Assembly (NCBI RefSeq): GCF_030145185.1
Contig: NZ_JAQYWB010000046.1
Location: forward strand, 1-50,378
Reading direction: 5' to 3'
Source: Desulfoluna sp.
Lineage (GTDB): Bacteria > Desulfobacterota > Desulfobacteria > Desulfobacterales > Desulfolunaceae
DNA: 50,378 nt
Positions 1 through 7,106 of the stretch are shown here, in pieces. The position numbers and the translations under genes were made by a program. The notes beneath the pieces are model-generated. The model saw only the letters and a program-made list of their open reading frames with translations, did not search any database and was not told where the DNA came from. How positions within the stretch are numbered: position 1 is the first letter of the stretch; every line of letters starts with the position of its first letter.

Positions 1-417
1 GGGTTTCAAGCTTGGAGGCAGAGAGAGCCTGGGGCCGAGAGAAAAAAGCGTCAGAGAGCGGCCTCCGGCGGCAAGGTGAGCCACCTTGAAAGCGGGTTTG
101 CGAATGCCCCGCGGATTTTTCACTGACGTGCTGTAATGCATCCGCATTCGCGCAATCTTTGAGGGCATGCGGGGTTCGTCACAAGCGCATAGGTTGCGGG
201 GTTTAAGCTTGGAGGCAGAAGAGAGTCTGGGGACGAGAGAAAAAAGTGTCAGAGAGCGGCCTCCGGCGGCAAGGTGAGCCACCTTGAAAGCGGGTTTGCG
301 AATGCCCCGCGGATTTTTCACTGACGGGCTGTAATGCATCCGCATTCGCGCGATCTTTGAGGGGATGCGAGGTTCGTCACAAGCGCATAGGTTGCGGGGT
401 TTCAAGCTTGGAGGCAG
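1..417. repeat. 198-bp tandem repeat, two copies plus a partial third
   Basis: Positions 1-198 and 199-396 are near-identical, with a few substitutions and small indels, and a third copy begins at 397 and is lost after about 417. Each unit starts with GGGTTTCAAGCTTGGAGGCAG (one base missing in copy 2) and holds a GC-rich core (61-107 in copy 1) and a CGAATGC/GCATTCG inverted pair. No coding potential is apparent. The core recurs inverted at 10954-11001. The array may extend beyond the left edge of the window. Confidence 0.9.
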
Positions 418-518
418 AGCCTCCGTGGAGCATTCCCAGGCGGAGCCAGAGAACGAGAGAAGCACGTTAACCCTCGAAGCCTTACGACGTCACCCACCCA
501 CGCATGTTTTTTTTATAA

Positions 519-665
519 CGGTTGGAGCGCAGCGACTCCTCAACGAAGCACGAAGCACCAGGCACGAAGAACGTTTTGTACAATACGGTTGGAGCGCAGC
601 GACTCCTCGAACGAAGCACGAAGAACCAAGCACGAAGAACGCTTTTTTACCAGGCACGAAGAACG
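519..665. repeat. Short dispersed repeat, two copies and a partial third
   Basis: The block CGGTTGGAGCGCAGCGACTC followed by A-rich CACGAAG units occurs at 519-572 and 586-641, and a tail fragment follows at about 652-665. The same block lies inverted at 37007-37050, behind an unrelated gene. The small CACGAAG/CACCAAG units suggest slippage-prone intergenic DNA. An open frame continues from 365 through this block into the glycosyltransferase, but it is not thought to be translated. Confidence 0.85.
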
Positions 666-706
666 TTTTTATCACCAAGCACCTTAACCCACGAAGGCTT
701 GTTTTT

Positions 707-2173
707 ATGAATAGTTCGTTTCTTACCGCCGTTTACGTGCTGCATCTGGTGTCGGTGCTCCTGGTGGCCCTTTACGGGGTGCATCGGCTGGCTCTTTTGC
801 GCTCATGGCTCCGCATGCGGGGAAGGCCCGCGCCGCCTGTGCCGCGGCTTGCGGACCCCTTGCCGAAGGTGACGGTGCAGCTCCCTTTGTATAATGAAGA
901 GGCGGTGGCGGAACGGCTGCTGGCGGCGGCGGGGGAACTCTCCTGGCCCCGTGATCGGTTGGAGATTCAGGTGTTGGATGACTCCACGGACGGGACGCGG
1001 GAGGCGGTGGATCGGGGGGTGGCGAGGCTTCGGGCCGATGGATTTTTTGTCTCTGTGCTGCGGCGGAGCAGCCGGCACGGGTTTAAGGCCGGAGCCCTTG
1101 CCGAGGGGCTGGCAGAGGCGGGAGGAGCCTTTCTGGCCGTGTTTGACGCCGATTTTATTCCGCCCACGGATTTTCTTCTGCAGACGGTGCCGCGTTTTAC
1201 CTCCCCGGATATCGGGATGGTGCAGGCCCGCTGGGGGTTTTTAAACGATAGCGACTCTCTGGTGACGGGGGTGCAGGCCCTGACCCTCTCCTCGCACTTT
1301 GATATTGAGCATGGCACCCGGCATGCGCTGGGGCGATTTTTTAATTTTAACGGAACCGCCGGGGTGTGGCGAAAAGAGGCGATTGTGGGGGCAGGGGGGT
1401 GGCGGGCGGATACCGTGACCGAAGATCTGGATTTGAGTTACCGCGCCCAGCTCGCGGGGTGGCGTCTTGTCTATCATGGGGGATGCGTGGCACCCTCGGA
1501 GCTTCCGCCCACTTTGACGGATTTTATTTCTCAGCAGCAGCGATGGACCAAAGGGGCCAGCCAGACGGCGGTGAAGATCCTTCCCCGGCTGCTGGCGGCT
1601 CCGTTGCCTTTGCGGGTGAAGGTGGAGGCGCTGTTTCATCTTCTGGGAGGGATGGGGTGGCTGGCCGGGGCTCTGGCCACGGTCACTCTCTGGCCGGCGC
1701 TGCTGGTTCACGGCACCGGCAGCTCGGCCCTGGCCTGGGTGCCCGGTGTGGCAGCTCTCACCGGGAGCTGTGGGGCCATTCTTTTCTATTATATGGTTTA
1801 CGCGTTGCTGGAGCCGCGGACCCGGCATCTTTTGCGCTATGTCCCCTTGCTTCCCCTGATCTGTATCGGCGTGGCCCCTTTTCTGGCCTGTGCGGCGGTG
1901 GAAGGCCTGTTTACCCGGCATGGGGTGTTCCACCGGACGCCCAAGTACGGCCGGTTGATAGACGGGATGAAAGGGGATATCCCCTACGTAAAAAGAGACA
2001 CGTTTCGGCGTTCGATGGTGGCCTTCAGTCTTTTGGCGGTGACGGCGTCTCCCCTTCTTTTTGTGGGGAACACCCTGGCACTTTATGCCTTTCCTTTGGC
2101 CATGGCCGTCCCCGCCGGGTATATGCTTACGGGGGTTCTTCTGGTCAGAGAAAGAGCGGGGGGCCGGGGGTGA
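707..2173 (+). CDS. Family 2 glycosyltransferase, cellulose-synthase/CslA-like, membrane
   Basis: A 488-aa inner-membrane processive-type glycosyltransferase (COG1215 class). A first transmembrane helix (about residues 5-30) precedes a cytosolic GT-A domain with DDSTDGT (91-97), the nucleotide-sugar DAD motif (147-149), the TED catalytic base (238-240) and QQQRW (276-280); several transmembrane helices follow to the C-terminus. These motifs define processive beta-glycan synthases; whether the sugar is glucose, mannose or another is not readable. The frame is open from 365 but runs through repeats, so the ATG at 707 with GAAGG 9 nt upstream is chosen; it gives the hydrophobic N-terminus usual for the family. 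No PilZ domain and no adjacent polysaccharide genes are seen, so it may act alone or with distant partners. Confidence 0.88.
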   Translation: MNSSFLTAVYVLHLVSVLLVALYGVHRLALLRSWLRMRGRPAPPVPRLADPLPKVTVQLPLYNEEAVAERLLAAAGELSWPRDRLEIQVLDDSTDGTREAVDRGVARLRADGFFVSVLRRSSRHGFKAGALAEGLAEAGGAFLAVFDADFIPPTDFLLQTVPRFTSPDIGMVQARWGFLNDSDSLVTGVQALTLSSHFDIEHGTRHALGRFFNFNGTAGVWRKEAIVGAGGWRADTVTEDLDLSYRAQLAGWRLVYHGGCVAPSELPPTLTDFISQQQRWTKGASQTAVKILPRLLAAPLPLRVKVEALFHLLGGMGWLAGALATVTLWPALLVHGTGSSALAWVPGVAALTGSCGAILFYYMVYALLEPRTRHLLRYVPLLPLICIGVAPFLACAAVEGLFTRHGVFHRTPKYGRLIDGMKGDIPYVKRDTFRRSMVAFSLLAVTASPLLFVGNTLALYAFPLAMAVPAGYMLTGVLLVRERAGGRG

Positions 2174-2221
2174 GAAGAACAGAAAAAGTGATTATTTCCT
2201 TGTATACAAGGGGAAAGCAGG

Positions 2222-2250
2222 TTTACACGAGGGGGACCTCCGGGTATAAT
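2222..2250 (+). promoter_or_regulatory. Sigma70-type promoter upstream of hisD
   Basis: TTTACA (2222-2227), a 17-nt spacer and a perfect TATAAT (2245-2250). Initiation near 2257 would leave a leader of about 245 nt before hisD. The remainder of 2174-2502 shows no convincing gene; a possible 26-codon frame at 2278-2358 contains a single His codon. Confidence 0.7.
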
Positions 2251-2502
2251 GCACCCCTTTTTACAAATGTGTTTTTTATGACGATGATACCGGCGTTAAC
2301 GTGGCGACGCAGACATTTAGGTGGGTCGTGTTTGGGATCTGCAGACGTCTTGCGATAACTTACGAATCGGATGAGCAGATATCATCGCCCGGAGTTGGTT
2401 TCTCCCATTGCGGGTCCGGGAGCGGTTTCCGTGTCTTTGGGGAGCCGGGTTAATATAAGAAAGTGAGCCAGCCTTCACAGGCGGATATGGAGACGGGAGA
2501 TC

Positions 2503-3801
2503 ATGGAAATTTTCAATTACCCTTCGGTAGAAGCGGAAGCCAAGGTTCGTGCCATCACGAGCCGGGGCCTGGGATACACGGCGAAAGATGAAAAGGGCGT
2601 TATCGATATTATCGAAGCGGTTCGCACGGGCGGCGATGAGTCCCTTTTGCATTATATTCGTCGTTTTGACGCTCCGGAGATGACCCTTTCTCAGCTGGTG
2701 GTCACCGAAGAGGAGATTGACGCGGCCGTGGCTGCCGTGGATGATGACTTTATGGCGGCTTTGGACTTGGCCGCGACCCAGGTGGAATCCTTTCACAAAA
2801 AGCAGCTGGAGAACTCCTGGATTGATATGCCGAGGAAAGGGGTGACCCTGGGGCAGATGGTGAACCCTGTGGATGCTGCGGGCGTCTATGTTCCCGGAGC
2901 CACAGGCGGGATGACCCCCCTGGTCTCCTCTGTGCTGATGGGCGCGATTCCTGCCAAGATCGCCGGGGTGAAGCATATCGCCATGGTGACCCCTCCCATG
3001 GCCGACGGCACTGTCAACAAGCACCTTTTGGCCGCGGCACGACGGACCGGCGTGGATGTGGTCTACAAGGCGGGCAGCGCCTGGGCCGTGGCGGCTCTGG
3101 CCTATGGTACCGAGAGCGTGGGAAAGGTCGATGTCATCGTGGGACCGGGCAATATTTATGTGACCCTGGCCAAGAAGCTGGTCTCGGGCACCGTGGGGAT
3201 CGATATGATCGCCGGGCCGAGTGAGATCCTCGCCATTGCCGATGAGAGCGCCAACCCGGTGTGGGCGGCTGCGGACCTCCTCTCCCAGGCCGAGCATGAT
3301 CCTTTGGCGTCTTCCATTTTTGTCACCACCGACGCAGAGCTGGCCAAAAAGGTCCTCGCCGAGGTGGGCCGTCAGCTGGACGCGTTGCCGCGAAAGGAGA
3401 TCGCCGAGGCGTCCATTCGCGATTACGGGGCCATCCTGGTGACGGATACGATCGAGTCCGCCTGTGAACTGGCCAACCGTTTGGCCCCCGAGCACCTGGA
3501 ACTTCTGGTGACGGCTCCCTTTGAAGTGGTGGGTCTGATCCGAAATGCCGGTGCGGTCTTTATGGGGCACTTTACGCCCGAGCCCATGGGGGACTATGTT
3601 GCAGGTCCCAACCACGTGCTGCCCACCGCCGGCACCGCACGTTTCTCCTCTGCCCTTTCTGTGGAGAACTTTACCAAAAAGAGCAGCCTGATCTGCTATT
3701 CTGAAGAGGCCTTTCACAAAGAGGCCGATGCGGTGATGCTCCTTGCAGAAACCGAGGGACTCCAGGGCCACGCCCAATCGGTGAAGGTCCGGCTGTCCTG
3801 A
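2503..3801 (+). CDS. hisD: Histidinol dehydrogenase
   Basis: A 432-aa zinc enzyme catalysing the last two steps of histidine synthesis (L-histidinol to L-histidine with 2 NAD+), cytosolic and dimeric. The full family length is present. Diagnostic segments are VDVIVGPGNIYV, AGPSEILAIAD, the zinc-ligand stretch SQAEHDP, the catalytic LAPEHLEL (Glu-His pair) and the C-terminal MGDYVAGPNHVLPT. The ATG at 2503 has GGGAG about 8 nt upstream. It stands alone: no other his biosynthesis gene is adjacent, and a terminator-like hairpin follows at 3853. A PHP-family phosphatase that could be a histidinol phosphatase is encoded far away at 29869-30669. A strong promoter and a long leader precede the gene. 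Confidence 0.97.
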   Translation: MEIFNYPSVEAEAKVRAITSRGLGYTAKDEKGVIDIIEAVRTGGDESLLHYIRRFDAPEMTLSQLVVTEEEIDAAVAAVDDDFMAALDLAATQVESFHKKQLENSWIDMPRKGVTLGQMVNPVDAAGVYVPGATGGMTPLVSSVLMGAIPAKIAGVKHIAMVTPPMADGTVNKHLLAAARRTGVDVVYKAGSAWAVAALAYGTESVGKVDVIVGPGNIYVTLAKKLVSGTVGIDMIAGPSEILAIADESANPVWAAADLLSQAEHDPLASSIFVTTDAELAKKVLAEVGRQLDALPRKEIAEASIRDYGAILVTDTIESACELANRLAPEHLELLVTAPFEVVGLIRNAGAVFMGHFTPEPMGDYVAGPNHVLPTAGTARFSSALSVENFTKKSSLICYSEEAFHKEADAVMLLAETEGLQGHAQSVKVRLS

Positions 3802-3852
3802 TTTTTTTCGCGTGTAAACGGGCCTGAAAGTGAGGCCTTATTCAGCGTTTCA

Positions 3853-3884
3853 GGGGGCCTTCGGCCGAAGGCTCCCTTACTTTT
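3853..3884 (+). terminator. Hairpin terminator after hisD
   Basis: A 10-bp stem (3853-3862 with 3867-3876, one G-T pair) closes a GGCC loop and is followed by a broken T tract (TTACTTTT). It lies 51 nt past the hisD stop. Confidence 0.6.
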
Positions 3885-3888
3885 GTCG

Positions 3889-3934
3889 CGATGTGTTAAC
3901 AGGGTTTCGCGGTATATACCCTGTTGACACATCG
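3889..3934. promoter_or_regulatory. Long dyad overlapping a candidate promoter -35
   Basis: Arms 3889-3905 (CGATGTGTTAACAGGGT) and 3918-3934 (ACCCTGTTGACACATCG) are complementary over 17 bp except for one T-G position, around a 12-nt centre. The right arm contains TTGACA (3924-3929), and TATTTC follows at 3947-3952 after 17 nt, a plausible promoter for the sensor kinase at 4125. The arms could be an operator or, if transcribed, a stable hairpin. Confidence 0.6.
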
Positions 3935-4124
3935 GGCAAACTGGTCTATTTCTAAGGGGTTCTCACGAACCTTCTGAAGCTCCAGGCTGTTTCCTGAAAT
4001 CGATTCTTTTCCTGATGAAAATCCATTTTACAGGCTTTCAACCGTCCTTGAATACTAAGGTGAAAGTGTGATCGTTTTTTTCTTAATGCCCCCTGACACG
4101 CGTTGATACAAGTTGGAGGATATC

Positions 4125-5810
4125 ATGACGGAAGTGATTCCATTGCCGACGGGTAAGGCGTTGGCCGATATCGTCGCCGACCATGAAAAGCTCCGGGAGG
4201 AGCTTGAGGACAGAAGGGAACTGGACCGAATGATCGCAGCGGTCTCTTCTGATTTTCTGGATGCGTCGGGCGGATGGACCGGTGATGTGATTCAAAAAGC
4301 CCTGAAACGAGTGGCTGAGTTTGCCGGAGCCACCCGTGGCATTGCTTTTTTGGGTCCCGAGGGGGATGGGGAGGGGGGGCTTTTTTTTGAGTGGATCTCG
4401 GAGGCAGATTCAGAGGCGAGCTTTGAGACAGTCACTTCCAGAGCTTTTTCTGTCTTCTTGCCCCGTTTGCGCCAGGATAAGTTGATGGTTGTGAGTCAAA
4501 AATCGGACGTGGCGACCCTGAATTTTGAGCAGAGGCGGTGGATGCGGTCCCATGGTTTTCGAGCCATGGTGGGGCTTCACCTTCGAAGCCGCGACGGCAA
4601 GGAGGGTGGGATTTGCCTCTTTGGAGGGCCGGGCGAAGAGTACCTGTGGCCCGAAGAGTTGATGATGCGACTTCTGAAAACGGTGGAGGGGCTTTTTATC
4701 AGTTCCATGTGTCAGGTAGAGCTTACGATGGAGCTTAAAAAGAGGGAATCGCTGGCTTCAGCCCTGATCAATGCCACCACGGATTCGGCGGTGCTGATGG
4801 ATATCGAGGGGACGGTCCTGGCCATTAATCGATCCTTTGCGTGTCGATTGAAAACCAGCCCGGAGCATATCAAAGGAAAAATCTTCTATTGTTTTATCCC
4901 TCCTTTTCTGGCGCGGTTTCGCCGCAAGCAGGTGAGTGAGGTGGTGAGGAGCGGTCAACCTGTTCGGTTTCAAGACGACAACAACGGCCTGATTCTCTCC
5001 AATGTGATCTACCCGGTCTTTAACGTTCAGGGGGGCGTGGAGCAGGTGGCCTTTTATTCCCATGACATCACCCCTCTCAAGGAGGCAGAAACGAACGTTC
5101 GAAATCTGACCCGGGAGTTGGTGATGGCCCAGGAGGGAGAGCGTCAACGGATTGCCTACGATCTGCATGACAACGTGGCCCAGGAACTGGCGACACTGAA
5201 AATCAGCTGTGACACCCTGGTGGATGCCGGGCGGAGATCCCCCCGGGAATTGGAAAAGACGGTGACGGGATTTTCAGATATTTTACAGCATTCGATCAAC
5301 ACCGTTCGAGAGATGGCGTACGCGTTACAACCCCCCAATACAGATAAAATGAGCCTTGTGGATGCCATTTACAATTACTGCGAGGAGTTCAAACAACGCT
5401 TCGGTATTTGTGTCGATTTTCATACGGCCGGGATGCATAATGTCGTCCCTGACAGGGAGCATAATCATCATATTCAGCGGATCATTCAGGAAGCGTTAAC
5501 CAATGTGTGGAAGCACGCTGGAGCGCAGAGGGTGGTTATCCGGCTGGTTGCGGCGCATCCCCACGTGATCCTTCGCATCGATGATGACGGCAAAGGGTTT
5601 GATGTCGCACGGCGCATGGAGGAGGGGGACTGGGAAAAACGGATGGGACTGAAGGGGATGGAAAATCGGGCACGGCTGATCAAAGGCAGGGCTCGTATTG
5701 AGTCCACTCCGGGTGAGGGGACCCGTCTTTGTTTTGAGATCCCCGCCGAACAGTGTGATGAGATGAACGGTCACACGGAAAGCAATCTGTATTACCCTCT
5801 TTTTACGTGA
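4125..5810 (+). CDS. GAF-PAS sensor histidine kinase, NarX/DesK type, orphan
   Basis: A 561-aa kinase with no transmembrane helix, so probably cytosolic. Domains: a short coiled region, GAF-like (about 30-195), PAS (about 207-325), HisKA_3 with ERQRIAYDLHDN (phospho-acceptor His348), and a HATPase_c domain with the N box around EALTNVWKHA, DDGKGFD and GMENRARLI. HisKA_3 kinases normally phosphorylate NarL/LuxR-type regulators, but no such gene is adjacent. The ATG at 4125 with GGAGGA 4 nt upstream is preferred to an in-frame TTG at 4113 lying inside the ribosome-binding site. The 3' end overlaps the convergent prmA-like gene by 19 bp. A dyad and possible promoter lie upstream at 3889-3952. 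Confidence 0.9.
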   Translation: MTEVIPLPTGKALADIVADHEKLREELEDRRELDRMIAAVSSDFLDASGGWTGDVIQKALKRVAEFAGATRGIAFLGPEGDGEGGLFFEWISEADSEASFETVTSRAFSVFLPRLRQDKLMVVSQKSDVATLNFEQRRWMRSHGFRAMVGLHLRSRDGKEGGICLFGGPGEEYLWPEELMMRLLKTVEGLFISSMCQVELTMELKKRESLASALINATTDSAVLMDIEGTVLAINRSFACRLKTSPEHIKGKIFYCFIPPFLARFRRKQVSEVVRSGQPVRFQDDNNGLILSNVIYPVFNVQGGVEQVAFYSHDITPLKEAETNVRNLTRELVMAQEGERQRIAYDLHDNVAQELATLKISCDTLVDAGRRSPRELEKTVTGFSDILQHSINTVREMAYALQPPNTDKMSLVDAIYNYCEEFKQRFGICVDFHTAGMHNVVPDREHNHHIQRIIQEALTNVWKHAGAQRVVIRLVAAHPHVILRIDDDGKGFDVARRMEEGDWEKRMGLKGMENRARLIKGRARIESTPGEGTRLCFEIPAEQCDEMNGHTESNLYYPLFT

Positions 5811-6643
5811 AAGGTATGCCAGATACCATCCGGTGACAGGTGGTCGGCGATGAGAAAGCCCTTGGACTTCAGCACCTGTTCGATGGTTCGGGCCTCGGTG
5901 GTCATCAGGCCTGAGAGGATGGCCTCTTTTTTGATGAGAAAGCCTTCGGAGACCACCAGGTGTTTCATGATGTCATAGTGGATGTTGGACACCACGAGAT
6001 CTGCCGGTGCGTGGACCATCTCTTCGGCGCGTCCCTGAACCGCCACGATCTGCCGGGTCAGTCCGTTGATTCGGGCATTGGCAAGGGTGGTACGAACGGC
6101 CAGATGATTTAAGTCCACGGCCAGGACTTTTTCGGCACCCAGGCGGGCCGCGCCCAATGCGAGGAGGCCGGTTCCCGTGCCCAGGTCCTGAACGGTTTGT
6201 CCGGCAAGCTCCGGGCCGAGTCTGGCCAGCAGGGATAGACAAGAACTCGTGGTCGGGTGCGCCCCGTTCCCGAACACCACCCCGGCATCGAGAAAAATAT
6301 CCCCTGGCCCGGGCCTGCCTTCGGGGGGCGTCCCCTTGCGAAAGGGGGTGATGGTGAGTCCCCCGGCGGTGAAGGGCTCGGCATCCCCTCCCTGCCATTG
6401 CTCGTAGGTCATCTCATATCGGTCGATGAAGGTCAGGTGGCTCATGGATCGGCAAAAGCCCTGCACCATGTCGTCGGCGGGGCTGCCAAAAAAAAGAAAG
6501 GTGGAGGTCTCCTCGACCCAGTTGCCGAGGAAGTCTGGATGAGGCATGGGGGTGGCCGGATGGATCACCCCTTCCAGGTAGTAGATAAAAAGCGCATCCG
6601 ATGCATTCGGCTGCGCTTTTTTGTGTGAGGCGGCAGGGCTCAT
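5792..6643 (-). CDS. prmA: PrmA-family (ribosomal protein L11) methyltransferase
   Basis: A 283-aa SAM-dependent class I methyltransferase. A PrmA-type substrate-orienting segment, FGNGAHPTTSSCLSLL, precedes motif I QDLGTGTGLLALGAARLG, an acidic residue in AVDLNHLA, and SNIHYD at the catalytic-loop position. In characterised members the target is the N-terminal and lysine amino groups of ribosomal protein L11. The N-terminal domain (1-100) is divergent and the catalytic-loop motif is not the usual N-I-x-A, so the substrate could differ. The start ATG overlaps the stop of the upstream His-rich gene (ATGA), implying translational coupling. The stop lies inside the convergent kinase gene. Confidence 0.85.
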   Translation of the reverse strand: MSPAASHKKAQPNASDALFIYYLEGVIHPATPMPHPDFLGNWVEETSTFLFFGSPADDMVQGFCRSMSHLTFIDRYEMTYEQWQGGDAEPFTAGGLTITPFRKGTPPEGRPGPGDIFLDAGVVFGNGAHPTTSSCLSLLARLGPELAGQTVQDLGTGTGLLALGAARLGAEKVLAVDLNHLAVRTTLANARINGLTRQIVAVQGRAEEMVHAPADLVVSNIHYDIMKHLVVSEGFLIKKEAILSGLMTTEARTIEQVLKSKGFLIADHLSPDGIWHTFHVKRG

Positions 6644-6930
6644 GGGGCGGTGTGCACCTTCTCCTGGGCCTGCTTGAGTTTGTCGGTGACGGCGTCGGTC
6701 ATGCCAGCGATCTCTTCGATAAGGGCTGCGGCTTCTGCGAAGCCTCCTTCACGTGCCCGCTCGGCCCACGTGAGGTAATTGCCCTTGTGGGATTCATTGT
6801 GGTCCACCCAGTGTGCGATCAAGGTGGCCAGCTGCTCTTTCAGAGAAAGGGGTGCGGATTCGTGATGATGATGGTGGTCGTGATCGTGGCTGTGCTCGTG
6901 GCTGTGATCGTGGTCGTGGGGATGTGACAT
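6640..6930 (-). CDS. Small His-rich, probably metal-binding protein
   Basis: A 96-aa protein whose first 25 residues are a His/Asp/Glu-rich stretch (HPHDHDHSHEHSHDHDHHHH), a likely Zn, Ni or Co chelating tail. The remainder is an amphipathic helical domain with HWVDHNESHKGNYLTWAERA. No signal peptide is seen. The ATG at 6930 is chosen because GGAGG sits 6 nt upstream; the frame remains open further upstream without such a site. Its stop overlaps the prmA-like start by 4 nt, so the two are co-translated. I do not recognise a named family with certainty; metal storage or delivery is inferred from composition only. Confidence 0.75.
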   Translation of the reverse strand: MSHPHDHDHSHEHSHDHDHHHHHESAPLSLKEQLATLIAHWVDHNESHKGNYLTWAERAREGGFAEAAALIEEIAGMTDAVTDKLKQAQEKVHTAP

Positions 6931-7064
6931 GAAACCCTCCTGATTTGGGGTGATGGCGGCTTCGGTAAACAGACCCTGAAAAGGCCTGTTAAAAATCTTT
7001 TTCATACTTGGGAGAGGTTGTCAAACAAAACTGTCGAAGGGAGGGACTTCGAGGTTAACCCGCT

Positions 7065-7102
7065 AAAAAAGCGGCACCTAATTATTAAGGGGCCGCTTTT
7101 TT
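7065..7102 (-). terminator. Strong, near-symmetric terminator
   Basis: AAAAAAGCGGC (7065-7075) pairs perfectly with GCCGCTTTTTT (7092-7102) over 11 bp around a 16-nt loop. It lies just past the end of the minus-strand gene at 7107, is followed by T6 on that strand, and could also act on the plus strand. Confidence 0.88.
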
Positions 7103-7106
7103 CAGG

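Noticed and set aside
1-417. CRISPR array
   Set aside because: The units are 198 bp with no short repeat-spacer alternation, and there are no cas genes in the window.
365-706. Open frame extending the glycosyltransferase by 114 codons
   Set aside because: It runs through the 198-bp and CACGAAG repeats, has no transmembrane or domain features, and the ATG at 707 gives a normal family N-terminus.
2278-2358. Leader peptide controlling hisD
   Set aside because: The 26-codon frame has only one His codon and no ribosome-binding site; no terminator/antiterminator pair is visible.
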